From an uncultured Alphaproteobacteria bacterium (GTDB lineage: Bacteria > Pseudomonadota > Alphaproteobacteria > Minwuiales > Minwuiaceae): 24,893 nt of DNA. Position 1 is the stretch's first letter, and every line of letters begins with the position of its first letter. The DNA is taken from NCBI GenBank assembly GCA_913064755.1, contig CAJYBQ010000003.1:1-24893 (forward strand), given 5' to 3'. Made by a program: the position numbers and the translations under genes. The notes beneath the pieces are model-generated. The model saw nothing but the letters and a program-made list of their open reading frames with translations. It was not told the DNA's origin and ran no database searches. This document shows, in pieces, positions 16,270-23,627 of this stretch.

Positions 16270-17174
16270 TGACCGGCAAGCGCCTGCCAGTCGGTGGCAA
16301 CAGCATCGACCGCGCGAAGCCGCTGCATTTCAGTTTCGACGGCATGTCGGTGCCCGCCTTCGCGGGGGATACCGCCGCGTCTGCCCTGATGGCCAATGGC
16401 ACGTCGGTGGTGGGACGCAGTTTCAAGCTGCATCGCCCGCGCGGCATCTTCGCCGCCGGGACCGAGGAACCCAATGCCCTGCTGACCTTGCGCGACGGCG
16501 GACGGCAGGAACCCAATGTCAAGGCGACGGAGGTGGAGGTCTTCGACGGGCTGGTCACCCGCAGCCAGAACCGCTGGCCCGGCCTTGGCCTGGACGTGAT
16601 GGCGGCAACGGGACTGGCCGCGCCGTTCCTTTCCGCCGGATTCTACTACAAGACCTTCATCGGTCCGTCGCAGAAGGCCTGGATGTTCTACGAACGCATC
16701 ATCCGCCGCGCCGCCGGACTGGGTGCCGCGACCCTGGAACCCGACCCGGACCGCTATGAACATGCCTGGGCCTTCACCGACGTGCTGGTGGTGGGCAGTG
16801 GACCGGCGGGGCTGGCGAGCGCCCTGACCATGGCCCGGAACGGCGTGCAGGTCATGTTGCTGGAACAGGAACCCCTGCCCGGCGGGCACCTGCTGCAGGA
16901 ACCGGGACGGATCGATCACCTGCCAGCCGCCGACTGGGCCCGGCAGGCCGTGGCGGAACTCGAAAGCCTCGGCGCGCGGGTCATGCGGCGCACGACGGCC
17001 TGGGGCTATTACGACGGCAACGTGATTGCGGCGGTGGAGCGGGTCAGCGATCACCTGCCCGAACCCCTGCCCCACCCACCCAGGCCGCGTCCCCGGACCA
17101 CCCGCCCCCACCGGGTGGGGCCGGCCCACGGCGCGGTCCAGCCCGCCCCCGCGCGCGCGAGCACACGCCCGTGA
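16269..17174 (+). CDS. soxA: Sarcosine oxidase alpha subunit, broken after about 270 residues
   Basis: The family is about 1000 residues; here only 301 codons remain. Intact parts are the N-terminal ferredoxin-like domain (PLHFSFDGMSVPAFAGDTAASAL, read as PLHFSFDG and FAGDTAASAL, with SFKLHRPRGIFAAGTEEPN) and the NAD-binding segment with GSGPAG at 176-181 up to TAWGYYDGNVIAAVERVSDHLP. From about residue 268 (position 17075) the codons still line up with the expected continuation at scattered positions, but most T and A bases appear replaced by C or G. A stop then falls at 17172. The folate-binding C-terminal half and soxG are missing. I take this as sequence or assembly failure, not a real pseudogene. 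Confidence 0.88.
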   Translation: MTGKRLPVGGNSIDRAKPLHFSFDGMSVPAFAGDTAASALMANGTSVVGRSFKLHRPRGIFAAGTEEPNALLTLRDGGRQEPNVKATEVEVFDGLVTRSQNRWPGLGLDVMAATGLAAPFLSAGFYYKTFIGPSQKAWMFYERIIRRAAGLGAATLEPDPDRYEHAWAFTDVLVVGSGPAGLASALTMARNGVQVMLLEQEPLPGGHLLQEPGRIDHLPAADWARQAVAELESLGARVMRRTTAWGYYDGNVIAAVERVSDHLPEPLPHPPRPRPRTTRPHRVGPAHGAVQPAPARASTRP

Positions 17175-17271
17175 CCCGTTACGCCTCGCCCAGCAGCCCC
17201 ATCTCGAGCCCTAGCACCCGCACGCCCAGCAGCCCGGTTGCCGCACCGCCAGCCCCGGACCCCCCCTCGTG
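17080..17271. other. Suspected assembly join with degraded, GC-saturated flanks
   Basis: Coding signal from soxA (plus strand) fades between 17080 and 17174, and coding signal from an MFS gene (minus strand) fades between 17271 and 17179. The stretch 17080-17170 is almost only C and G, with a hairpin CCCCAC/GTGGGG at 17106-17120. Neither gene is complete and both decay towards the same point. That is what two low-quality contig ends glued together would look like. No insertion sequence, attachment site or target duplication is visible. Confidence 0.75.
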
Positions 17272-17481
17272 GAGGGCCATGGTCCAGCCGAGCCAGGGCG
17301 CGCCGCCGATCTCCACCACCGCGCTGGGCATCAAGGTCGCGACCATCAGGGTGTCGGCAGCATGCAGCCAGACCCCCAGGCAGAGCACGACGAAGCGCGG
17401 CAGGTTTCCACCACGCAGCAATTCCCGCCAGAGCGCGAGCGTCCCGTTGTTCGGGGAAGGGTCTGAGGCAGGTGCGGTCAT
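17179..17481 (-). CDS. MFS transporter, N-terminal fragment
   Basis: Only about 100 codons are present against 400-500 in the family. Residues 27-70 are clean and typical of drug/metabolite:H+ antiporter-type MFS proteins: LPRFVVLCLGVWLHAADTLM, MPSAVVEIGG, WLGWTMAL. Beyond residue 70 the sequence becomes Gly-rich and loses the expected helix pattern (AATGLLGVRV is still recognisable) before a stop at 17179. The ATG at 17481 is chosen because the open frame upstream (to 17586) lacks membrane character. The Shine-Dalgarno is poor. It is divergent from hyuA, with a dyad between them, so it may be the uptake system of that catabolic cluster. Confidence 0.75.
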   Translation of the reverse strand: MTAPASDPSPNNGTLALWRELLRGGNLPRFVVLCLGVWLHAADTLMVATLMPSAVVEIGGAPWLGWTMALHEGGSGAGGAATGLLGVRVLGLEMGLLGEA

Positions 17482-17543
17482 GGCCCGGCCAATCTGGGGC
17501 GCTGACGCGACGACGGCAAGCAGCGACCCGTCCCTGCCCCGCC

Positions 17544-17569
17544 GGGAGAACGAAGTGTCTCGTTCACCC
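17544..17569. promoter_or_regulatory. Operator-like dyad between the MFS gene and hyuA
   Basis: GAACGA (17548-17553) and TCGTTC (17560-17565) form a perfect inverted repeat with a six-base spacer. The arms extend to GGG/CCC on the outside after one mismatch. It sits in the 190-bp divergent gap, about 60 bases from the MFS start and about 100 from hyuA. This is the usual place for an operator of a dimeric repressor controlling both directions. No regulator gene is visible in the window. Confidence 0.45.
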
Positions 17570-17671
17570 GCAGCGCGGAATGGCAAACTTTCGTGCGCCT
17601 GCAGCGCAACGCAATCAGATCACGTCGCCGTAAGCTTCACCCAGCACCCGAACAGTTGGATGGAGAGCATC

Positions 17672-19747
17672 TTGGCCTATCGCATATCCGTGGATACAGG
17701 CGGCACGTTCACAGACGTTGTCGTGACCGATGCCGCAGGGCAGATGACCATCGGCAAGGCCCTGACCACCCGCGACCGCATCTCGGTCGGCATGAAGGAA
17801 GCCATTTCGGCCGCGGCGGGGGAACTGGGGATCACCCTGGCCGACCTGCTGGGCCAGGCCGACCTGCTGATCTACGGCACCACCCGCGCCACCAACGCCA
17901 TCGTCACCAAGACGGTGGCCAAGACGGCATTCGTGACGACGGAGGGCTTCCCCGACATCCTGCTGCTGAAGGAAGGCGGCAAGTTCAACCCGCATGACTT
18001 CACCGAGGAATATCCCGATCCCTATATTCCCCGCCGCCACACCTTCGAGATCGCGGAGCGGATCGGCGCGCAGGGCCAGACAACGACGCCGCTGAACGAG
18101 GCGCAGGCCCGCCAGACGCTGGAGACCATCCGCGATCGCGGGTTCGAGGCCATCGCCGTCTGCCTGATCTGGTCCATTGCCAACCCGGAACATGAACTGA
18201 AGATCGGCGAAATGATCCAGGAGATCATGCCCGATGTGCCCTTCACCCTGTCGCATCAGCTGATCCCCATCGTCCGCGAATACCGCCGCGCGTCCGCCAC
18301 CGCCATCGACGCATCGCTGAAACCGCTGATGCAGTCGCACCTGCGTGGACTGGAGCAGGACCTGCGGGACACGGGGTACAGCGGGGAAATCCTGGTCAGC
18401 ACCACGGCTGGCGGCTGCAATCATGTCGAGGCGCTGGTGGAAAAGCCGATCTACACCATCGGTTCCGGCCCCGCGATGGCCCCGATTGCCGGGCTGACGT
18501 TCTCCGAGGCCGAGGACATGGGCGACAACGTGATCATCTGCGACACGGGCGGGACCACCTTCGATGTCGGGCTGGTTCGCGACGGGCGCCTGACCTTCAG
18601 CCGCGATACCTGGCTGGGCGGTCTCTATACCGGCGATCTGCTGGGCGTGTCTTCGGTGGACATGCGCTCCATCGGTGCCGGTGGTGGCTCCATCGCCTGG
18701 GTGGACGAAGGCGGCCTGATGCGGGTCGGACCGCAGTCGGCAGGGGCGGACCCGGGACCGGCCTGCTACGGCAATGGCGGGGAGGACCCGACGGTGTCGG
18801 ACGCGGCCGTCGTGCTCGGCTATTTCGACCCCGACTACTTTCTTGGCGGTCGCATGACCCTGGACGTCGACGCCGCGCGCCGCGCGGTGAAGCGGGTGGC
18901 CGACCAGGCAGGCTATACCATCGAGGAAACGGCCTATCGCATCATGGGGCTGGCCAGCGACCTGATGATGCGGGCGATCAGCGACATCACGATCAACGAG
19001 GGTTTCAACCCGCGCGAAAGCACCATCGTTGCCGGGGGCGGGGCCGCCGGGGTCAACATCATGACCATCGCCAACGAGCTGGGCTGCAACCGGGTGATCC
19101 TGCCCAAGGTCGCCTCCGCCCTTTCCGCGGCAGGAATGCAGTTCGCCGATATCGTGGCCGAGGAAGCGACCAGCCTGGTTTCCCTGTCGAACCGCTTCGA
19201 CATGGATGCCGTCAACGCGACGCTGGCGGACCTGGAAGATCGGCTGGAAACATTCCGCCGGACCCTGCCCGGTGGCGGCGACCGCTATCGCCTGGAATAC
19301 GTGGCGGAGGCCCGCTACCTGGCCCAGGTCTGGGAACTGGATACCCCCCTGGCCGCGTCACGGTTCAATTCGCAGGCCGACCTCGACGCCTTCGTCGAGT
19401 CGTTCCACCAGGTGCATGAGCGGGTCTTCGCCGTGCGTGACGAGGGCAGTCCCGTCGAGGTGGTGACCGGGAAGGTCCGGCTGGTGGTGCAGATCTCCGA
19501 ACCACCCGTCGCCGCCGGTGCCATCGGCGCCACGACCGATGCGAGGGCGGCAGGGGCCCATCGGGAATGCTTCTTCGGTGACGCGACTTCCGTGACGACA
19601 CCGATCTACAAGGCTTCCGACATCGTTCCGGGCAACCGCATCAACGGTCCGGCCATCATCGAAGAACCAACGACCACGCTGGTTGTCTATCCCGGCATGT
19701 CCGCGACCGTCAGCGCCGCGGGCAACTATCGCCTCGACGTTGCTTGA
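17672..19747 (+). CDS. hyuA: Hydantoinase/oxoprolinase family protein, HyuA (alpha) subunit
   Basis: ATP-dependent ring-opening amidohydrolase subunit (N-methylhydantoinase A / 5-oxoprolinase / caprolactamase group), 691 residues. It carries two actin-like phosphate-binding motifs: DTGGTFTD at 8-15 and DTGGTTFD from 291. The conserved SAGADPGPACYG and DAAVVLGYF stretches follow, then a C-terminal acetone-carboxylase-like region. It works with HyuB, encoded 14 bases downstream. The frame is open far upstream through the suspected join. A TTG at 17672 has GGAG six bases before it and gives the family start MAYRISVDTGG. An ATG at 17660, without a ribosome site, is the alternative. The true substrate (hydantoin, oxoproline, lactam or imide) is not readable. 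Confidence 0.93.
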   Translation: MAYRISVDTGGTFTDVVVTDAAGQMTIGKALTTRDRISVGMKEAISAAAGELGITLADLLGQADLLIYGTTRATNAIVTKTVAKTAFVTTEGFPDILLLKEGGKFNPHDFTEEYPDPYIPRRHTFEIAERIGAQGQTTTPLNEAQARQTLETIRDRGFEAIAVCLIWSIANPEHELKIGEMIQEIMPDVPFTLSHQLIPIVREYRRASATAIDASLKPLMQSHLRGLEQDLRDTGYSGEILVSTTAGGCNHVEALVEKPIYTIGSGPAMAPIAGLTFSEAEDMGDNVIICDTGGTTFDVGLVRDGRLTFSRDTWLGGLYTGDLLGVSSVDMRSIGAGGGSIAWVDEGGLMRVGPQSAGADPGPACYGNGGEDPTVSDAAVVLGYFDPDYFLGGRMTLDVDAARRAVKRVADQAGYTIEETAYRIMGLASDLMMRAISDITINEGFNPRESTIVAGGGAAGVNIMTIANELGCNRVILPKVASALSAAGMQFADIVAEEATSLVSLSNRFDMDAVNATLADLEDRLETFRRTLPGGGDRYRLEYVAEARYLAQVWELDTPLAASRFNSQADLDAFVESFHQVHERVFAVRDEGSPVEVVTGKVRLVVQISEPPVAAGAIGATTDARAAGAHRECFFGDATSVTTPIYKASDIVPGNRINGPAIIEEPTTTLVVYPGMSATVSAAGNYRLDVA

Positions 19748-19761
19748 GAAGGAGCATTTCC

Positions 19762-21552
19762 ATGACCGAAGCAAAGACCGAGAAGTTCGATTCCTACATG
19801 ACGGCGATCATCGCCAACCGTGTCGACGGCATCATCCGGGAGATGACAAACACCCTGCTGCGCGCCGCACGCTCCGCCGTGATCAACAGCGCGCGTGACT
19901 TCAGTTGCTCCATCTGCACGGCCGACAATCATCTGCTGGCGGCGGCGGAAGGGCTGCCGATCCACATCTTCGGCAGCCACATGCAGTCGAAGGCCATGAC
20001 CGACTTCAACGACGACATCCGCGAAGGCGATTGCTACCTGCACAACGACCCCTACACGGGCAACACCCATGCCGCCGACCACACGTTCCTGGTGCCGGTG
20101 TTCTTCGAGGGGGAACACCTGTTCACCGCCGTCGCCAAGGCGCACCAGGCCGACATCGGCAACTCCCTGCCGACCACCTACATGGCCGGGGCCAGGGACC
20201 AGTACGAGGAAGGTGCCCTGATCTTCCCCGCGGTGCGCATCCAGCGCGACTTCACCAATATAGAGGACGTGGTGCGCATGTGCCGGTCGCGTATCCGCGT
20301 GCCGGGGCAGTGGTACGGCGATTACCTGGCCGGCATCGGCTCGGCGCGTATCGGCGAACGCCGCCTGAAGGAGCTTTGCGAGAAATACGGCAAGGACACC
20401 ATCAAGGCCTTCATCCGGGACTGGTTCGACTATTCCGAGGAACGGATGGCACAGGCCATCTCCAAGCTGCCGAAATCGACCCTGAAGAACTCCGGCGCGC
20501 ACGACCCCTATGGCGACCTGCTGCCCGACGGCATACCGCTGAACGTGGAACTGCGCATCGACCCGGAAGAACGCATGATCGACGTCGACCTGACCGACAA
20601 TGTCGACAATGTCGACTGCGGCCTGAACGAGAGCGAGGCCTGCGCCTCCGCCTCCACCATCGCCGGCGTGTTCAATTCCCTTGACCCCACCGTACCGCGC
20701 AATTCCGGGTCCTTCCGCCGGGTGCGACTGCATCTGAAGGACGGGGCGATCGTGGGGCGGCCGAAATTCCCGCACAGCTGTTCGGTGTCCACGACCAACG
20801 TCGCCGACCGGCTGATCAACATCGTGCAGTCGGCCTTCGCTGAGATCGGCGACGGATTCGGCCTGGCCGAAGGCGGCGTCGGCATGGGTGCGGGCTTTGC
20901 CGTCGTATCGGGCAAGGACGACCGGGCAGAGGACGAGCCCTACGTGAACCAGCTCATCATCGCCAGTTCCGGCGGCCCGGCCAGCCCCGTCGCGGACGGC
21001 TGGATCACCTATGGCATCCCGGTCGTGGCCGGCCTGATGTACCGCGACTCGGTGGAGATCGACGAGTTGAAGCATCCGCTGCAGTTCCAGTACCTGCGCA
21101 TCGTCACCGGCAGCGGCGGTGCCGGCCGGACACGCGGCGCGCCCGCCATGGAACTGTCCTATGGCCCGACGGAACTGCCGATGGACGTGCTCTGGCCCTG
21201 CGACGGGACGGTCTATGCCCCGAAGGGTGTGCGCGGCGGCGAGGCGGGCTCTGCCTGCCAGCATTTCAAGGTCAGCGCCAACGGCCTGGAGGAAGAACTG
21301 CCCAGCATCGTCGAGGTGCTGCTGAAGAAGGGGGAGCGGGTCCGCGGCAACCATTCCGGGGGTGGTGGCTACGGCAATCCCCTGGATCGCGATCCGCGCA
21401 AGGTGCTGCGCGACGTGCTGGAACGCTACGAGACCGCGGACCGCGCCCGCGATGTCTACGGCGTGGTGCTGACCGGTTCCGGCGATGACGAGACGCTGGC
21501 GCTGGACGCGGCGGCAACCAGTAAGCTGCGGGCGGAACGCGCCTCGGCGTAG
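19762..21552 (+). CDS. hyuB: Hydantoinase B/oxoprolinase family protein, HyuB (beta) subunit
   Basis: Partner of HyuA, 596 residues. Key stretches are HNDPYTGNTHAADH at 94-107 and AHQADIG at 127-133, whose Asp and His residues match the metal/active-site cluster of this family. The Gly-rich C-terminal GNHSGGGGYGNPLDRDP is also typical. AAGGAG lies seven bases before the ATG at 19762, which decides the start. Only 14 bases separate it from hyuA, so they form one operon. It converges on the M24 gene across a long hairpin. Confidence 0.95.
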   Translation: MTEAKTEKFDSYMTAIIANRVDGIIREMTNTLLRAARSAVINSARDFSCSICTADNHLLAAAEGLPIHIFGSHMQSKAMTDFNDDIREGDCYLHNDPYTGNTHAADHTFLVPVFFEGEHLFTAVAKAHQADIGNSLPTTYMAGARDQYEEGALIFPAVRIQRDFTNIEDVVRMCRSRIRVPGQWYGDYLAGIGSARIGERRLKELCEKYGKDTIKAFIRDWFDYSEERMAQAISKLPKSTLKNSGAHDPYGDLLPDGIPLNVELRIDPEERMIDVDLTDNVDNVDCGLNESEACASASTIAGVFNSLDPTVPRNSGSFRRVRLHLKDGAIVGRPKFPHSCSVSTTNVADRLINIVQSAFAEIGDGFGLAEGGVGMGAGFAVVSGKDDRAEDEPYVNQLIIASSGGPASPVADGWITYGIPVVAGLMYRDSVEIDELKHPLQFQYLRIVTGSGGAGRTRGAPAMELSYGPTELPMDVLWPCDGTVYAPKGVRGGEAGSACQHFKVSANGLEEELPSIVEVLLKKGERVRGNHSGGGGYGNPLDRDPRKVLRDVLERYETADRARDVYGVVLTGSGDDETLALDAAATSKLRAERASA

Positions 21553-21568
21553 GTCGACCCGGTGACGC

Positions 21569-21595
21569 GGCGCGGCAGGCTCAGCCTGTCGCGCC
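21569..21595. terminator. Bidirectional terminator-like hairpin between hyuB and the M24 gene
   Basis: Twelve-pair stem (one G-T pair) closed by a TCA loop, from 21569 to 21595. The loop is exactly the stop codon of the minus-strand M24 gene, so one arm lies in its last codons. No T-run follows on either side, so it is terminator-like or RNA-stabilising, not a textbook intrinsic terminator. Confidence 0.45.
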
Positions 21596-22744
21596 CGCGA
21601 CCAGGATCTCGCGCGGATATTCCGTCAGGTAGTCACAGCCGCTGTCCGTCACCACGATGGAATCGCCGATCCGCCCCCCCAGGCTGCCGTCCAGGCTGAT
21701 CCCGCCGTCCACCGCGAAGGTCATGCCGGGCCGCAGTATCGTGGTATCTCCCTGCTTCAGTTCCGGGGCATCCAGGTAGGACATGCCGATGGACCGCCCG
21801 GTGCGATACCCCGTCACGTATCCCCTTTCGCGATAGACCTCGTTGGCGGCGGCAGCCACGGATTCCGCCGTGACGCCGGGGCGGATCGCGGCAATCGCCG
21901 CCAGTTGCGCATCGATCGCCGCCTGCTGCACCCGCGCGGCGGCATCGGTCACTTCATCAACGAAGAACATGCGGTCGAAGCCGAGCTTGTAGAGCTTGAA
22001 CTGGGCCATGTTGCAGAAGCAGAAATAGACCGGGTCACCCCGCTGCAGCAGCTTCACGCTGGCCCGGCGATGCACCATCGACGTGTCGCGACCGGACTGC
22101 ATGACCTGCAGGTTATGGATCATGGGGGACACGAAGGCGTCCCAGCCCCGGGCGGTCAGGAACCCCGCGGCCTTGCGTGTGCCCGCGTTGATCACGGCCA
22201 GCGCCGCCTCGTATTCCGGCGCGCCCTCGGCCAGCGCCCCCTCCGCCGCCGCCATCATCGCGCCCGCGATCTCGCCGGCCTGCCGCATCACCGCGATCTC
22301 TTCCGGTGACTTGATCATGCGCATGGCCCCCAGCACCGGTCCGATGTCGGTCAGCCGGACCTGCGGCCGTTCCCGGTCGAACCAGTTGCGGACGATTGCG
22401 GGCAAGGTGGCGGCTTCCACGGCAACGGCGCGGTGGCTGCTGCCCGTCACCCGCGCCAGCACGTTCTCCCAGCGGTTGGGACCCGCGTCTTCCCAGGTCT
22501 CGATCTGGCTGACCCAGGTCATGGCACCAACCATCTCGCTTTCCATCAACGGCGTGACCACGGTCGGCTCGGCATCCGGGCGGACGACCAGGAATGTCGG
22601 GCGCCCGAACTCCACCGACAGGTAGCCCCAGAACCCGGCCAGCCAGGCAATCGAGCTCTCGTCGGTCAGAACCGCGATCTCGATCCCCTCGTCCTTCATG
22701 CGCTGCTGAAAAGCGGCAGTGCGTTCGCGTGCCTGTTCGAGCAT
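21581..22744 (-). CDS. M24-family creatinase/aminopeptidase-like hydrolase lacking metal ligands
   Basis: 387 residues: an N-terminal creatinase domain (about 1-130) and a C-terminal pita-bread fold (about 145-380). GGAGGG six bases before the ATG at 22744 decides the start. In metal-dependent M24 peptidases five ligands are Asp, Asp, His, Glu, Glu. Here the matching places appear as C242 (YFCFCNM), G255, R317 (TGRSIG), D346 (FAVDGG) and G360 (RIGDS), so a dimetal site is unlikely. Metal-free creatinase uses one His and two acids; H225 (MVHRRAS), D257 (GFDRMFFVDE) and D346 sit at those places, with Asp instead of Glu. It is probably a C-N hydrolase acting on a creatine-like, ectoine-like or carbamoyl compound from the hyu pathway. 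The alignment is by eye. Confidence 0.85.
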   Translation of the reverse strand: MLEQARERTAAFQQRMKDEGIEIAVLTDESSIAWLAGFWGYLSVEFGRPTFLVVRPDAEPTVVTPLMESEMVGAMTWVSQIETWEDAGPNRWENVLARVTGSSHRAVAVEAATLPAIVRNWFDRERPQVRLTDIGPVLGAMRMIKSPEEIAVMRQAGEIAGAMMAAAEGALAEGAPEYEAALAVINAGTRKAAGFLTARGWDAFVSPMIHNLQVMQSGRDTSMVHRRASVKLLQRGDPVYFCFCNMAQFKLYKLGFDRMFFVDEVTDAAARVQQAAIDAQLAAIAAIRPGVTAESVAAAANEVYRERGYVTGYRTGRSIGMSYLDAPELKQGDTTILRPGMTFAVDGGISLDGSLGGRIGDSIVVTDSGCDYLTEYPREILVAGATG

Positions 22745-22759
22745 CCTCTTCCCTCCGAC

Positions 22760-22853
22760 CCGGTTGCGTCCCTTGCTGGCCCTCCCCCGACATGCCCCTG
22801 TCGCAAACCGGACTGGCGCAGGCGGATGGCACATGAAAACCTGTGGTCAGGTT
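22760..22853. promoter_or_regulatory. Divergent promoter region with two inverted repeats
   Basis: The 124-bp gap between the M24 gene and the isomerase-like gene holds AACCTG-TGGT-CAGGTT (22838-22853). It also holds a wider pair, CCGGTTGCG (22760-22768) with CGCAAACCGG (22802-22811, one bulged base). The first lies only one base before the GGGAGGG ribosome site, so it could be an operator or an RNA hairpin controlling translation. No clear -35/-10 was found. Confidence 0.35.
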
Positions 22854-22868
22854 GGGAGGGACGCCGAC

Positions 22869-23627
22869 ATGACGCAACGTCCAGCAGCGACACGCACTAT
22901 CCGGTTCGACGCGGGGCGCCACGACCGCGCGAAGATCGGCTTTGTCCTGCTGGCCACGGAACAGACGATAGAAGACGACATGATGCGCCATGCGCCACCC
23001 GGCGTCGGCATGCATTTCACCCGCGCCGCGATTCCCGATTCGATCACCGGCGCGACGCTTGCCGCCCAGGCCGATCTGCTGGCCGACCGCGCCGCGGACC
23101 TGTTGCCCGACGGGTCCCTGGACGTGATCTGCTACGCCTGCACCTCCGGCAGCCTGGTCATCGGCGAGACCCGGGTCTTCGCCGAACTCGGGCGGGGCGC
23201 ACCGGGTGCCCGCGCCACGTCCCTGATCACCGGCGTCATCCGCGCGCTGCGCGCCGTGAAGGCCAGGCGGATCGTGATCGCCACGCCCTACCTGGACGAG
23301 ATCAACACCAAGGAAGCCGCCTACCTGGCGGATGCCGGCTTCGACGTGCTGGACATCCAGGGGCTGCAGCTGGAACGCGACAGCGACATGATACGGGTCG
23401 CGCCGGACTTCATCGCGGAGTTCGCCCTGTCGCTCGACAGACCGGATGCGGACGCCATCTTCGTGTCCTGCGGCGCATTGCGCACCCTGGACGTGGTGCA
23501 GCGGATGGAGGACGCCACGGGCAAGCCGGTGATCGCCAGCAACCAGGCGATGCTCTGGGACACGCTGCGGTTGGCCGGGATCGATGACCGGCTCGACGGC
23601 CTTGGCCAGCTGCTGCAACTGCCATGA
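22869..23627 (+). CDS. Maleate isomerase / arylmalonate decarboxylase family protein (Asp/Glu racemase superfamily)
   Basis: 252 residues, two Rossmann-like halves each giving one catalytic position. Both cysteines are present: C91 in CYACTSGSLVIGE and C201 in FVSCGALRT. Maleate isomerases and racemases need both, while arylmalonate decarboxylase keeps only the second, so isomerase or racemase chemistry is favoured. GGGAGGGA about seven bases before the ATG at 22869 decides the start, although the frame opens at 22719. The stop overlaps the next start (ATGA). In the hyu context it may racemise or isomerise a ring-opened product. Hydantoin racemase belongs to the same superfamily, but the N-terminal pattern here is closer to maleate isomerase. 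Confidence 0.87.
   Translation: MTQRPAATRTIRFDAGRHDRAKIGFVLLATEQTIEDDMMRHAPPGVGMHFTRAAIPDSITGATLAAQADLLADRAADLLPDGSLDVICYACTSGSLVIGETRVFAELGRGAPGARATSLITGVIRALRAVKARRIVIATPYLDEINTKEAAYLADAGFDVLDIQGLQLERDSDMIRVAPDFIAEFALSLDRPDADAIFVSCGALRTLDVVQRMEDATGKPVIASNQAMLWDTLRLAGIDDRLDGLGQLLQLP

Noticed and set aside
17106..17120. CCCCAC/GTGGGG hairpin as a terminator or recombination site
   Set aside because: No T-run, and it sits inside the degraded stretch where base calls are doubtful.
17171..17671. N-terminal extension of hyuA back to the soxA stop
   Set aside because: The extension is Ser/Pro/Arg-rich, crosses the suspected join, and overlaps the MFS fragment on the other strand. The DTGGTFTD motif should lie within the first 20 residues.
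19726..21354. 542-codon minus-strand frame opposite hyuB
   Set aside because: Shadow of hyuB. No ribosome site, and typical antisense composition.
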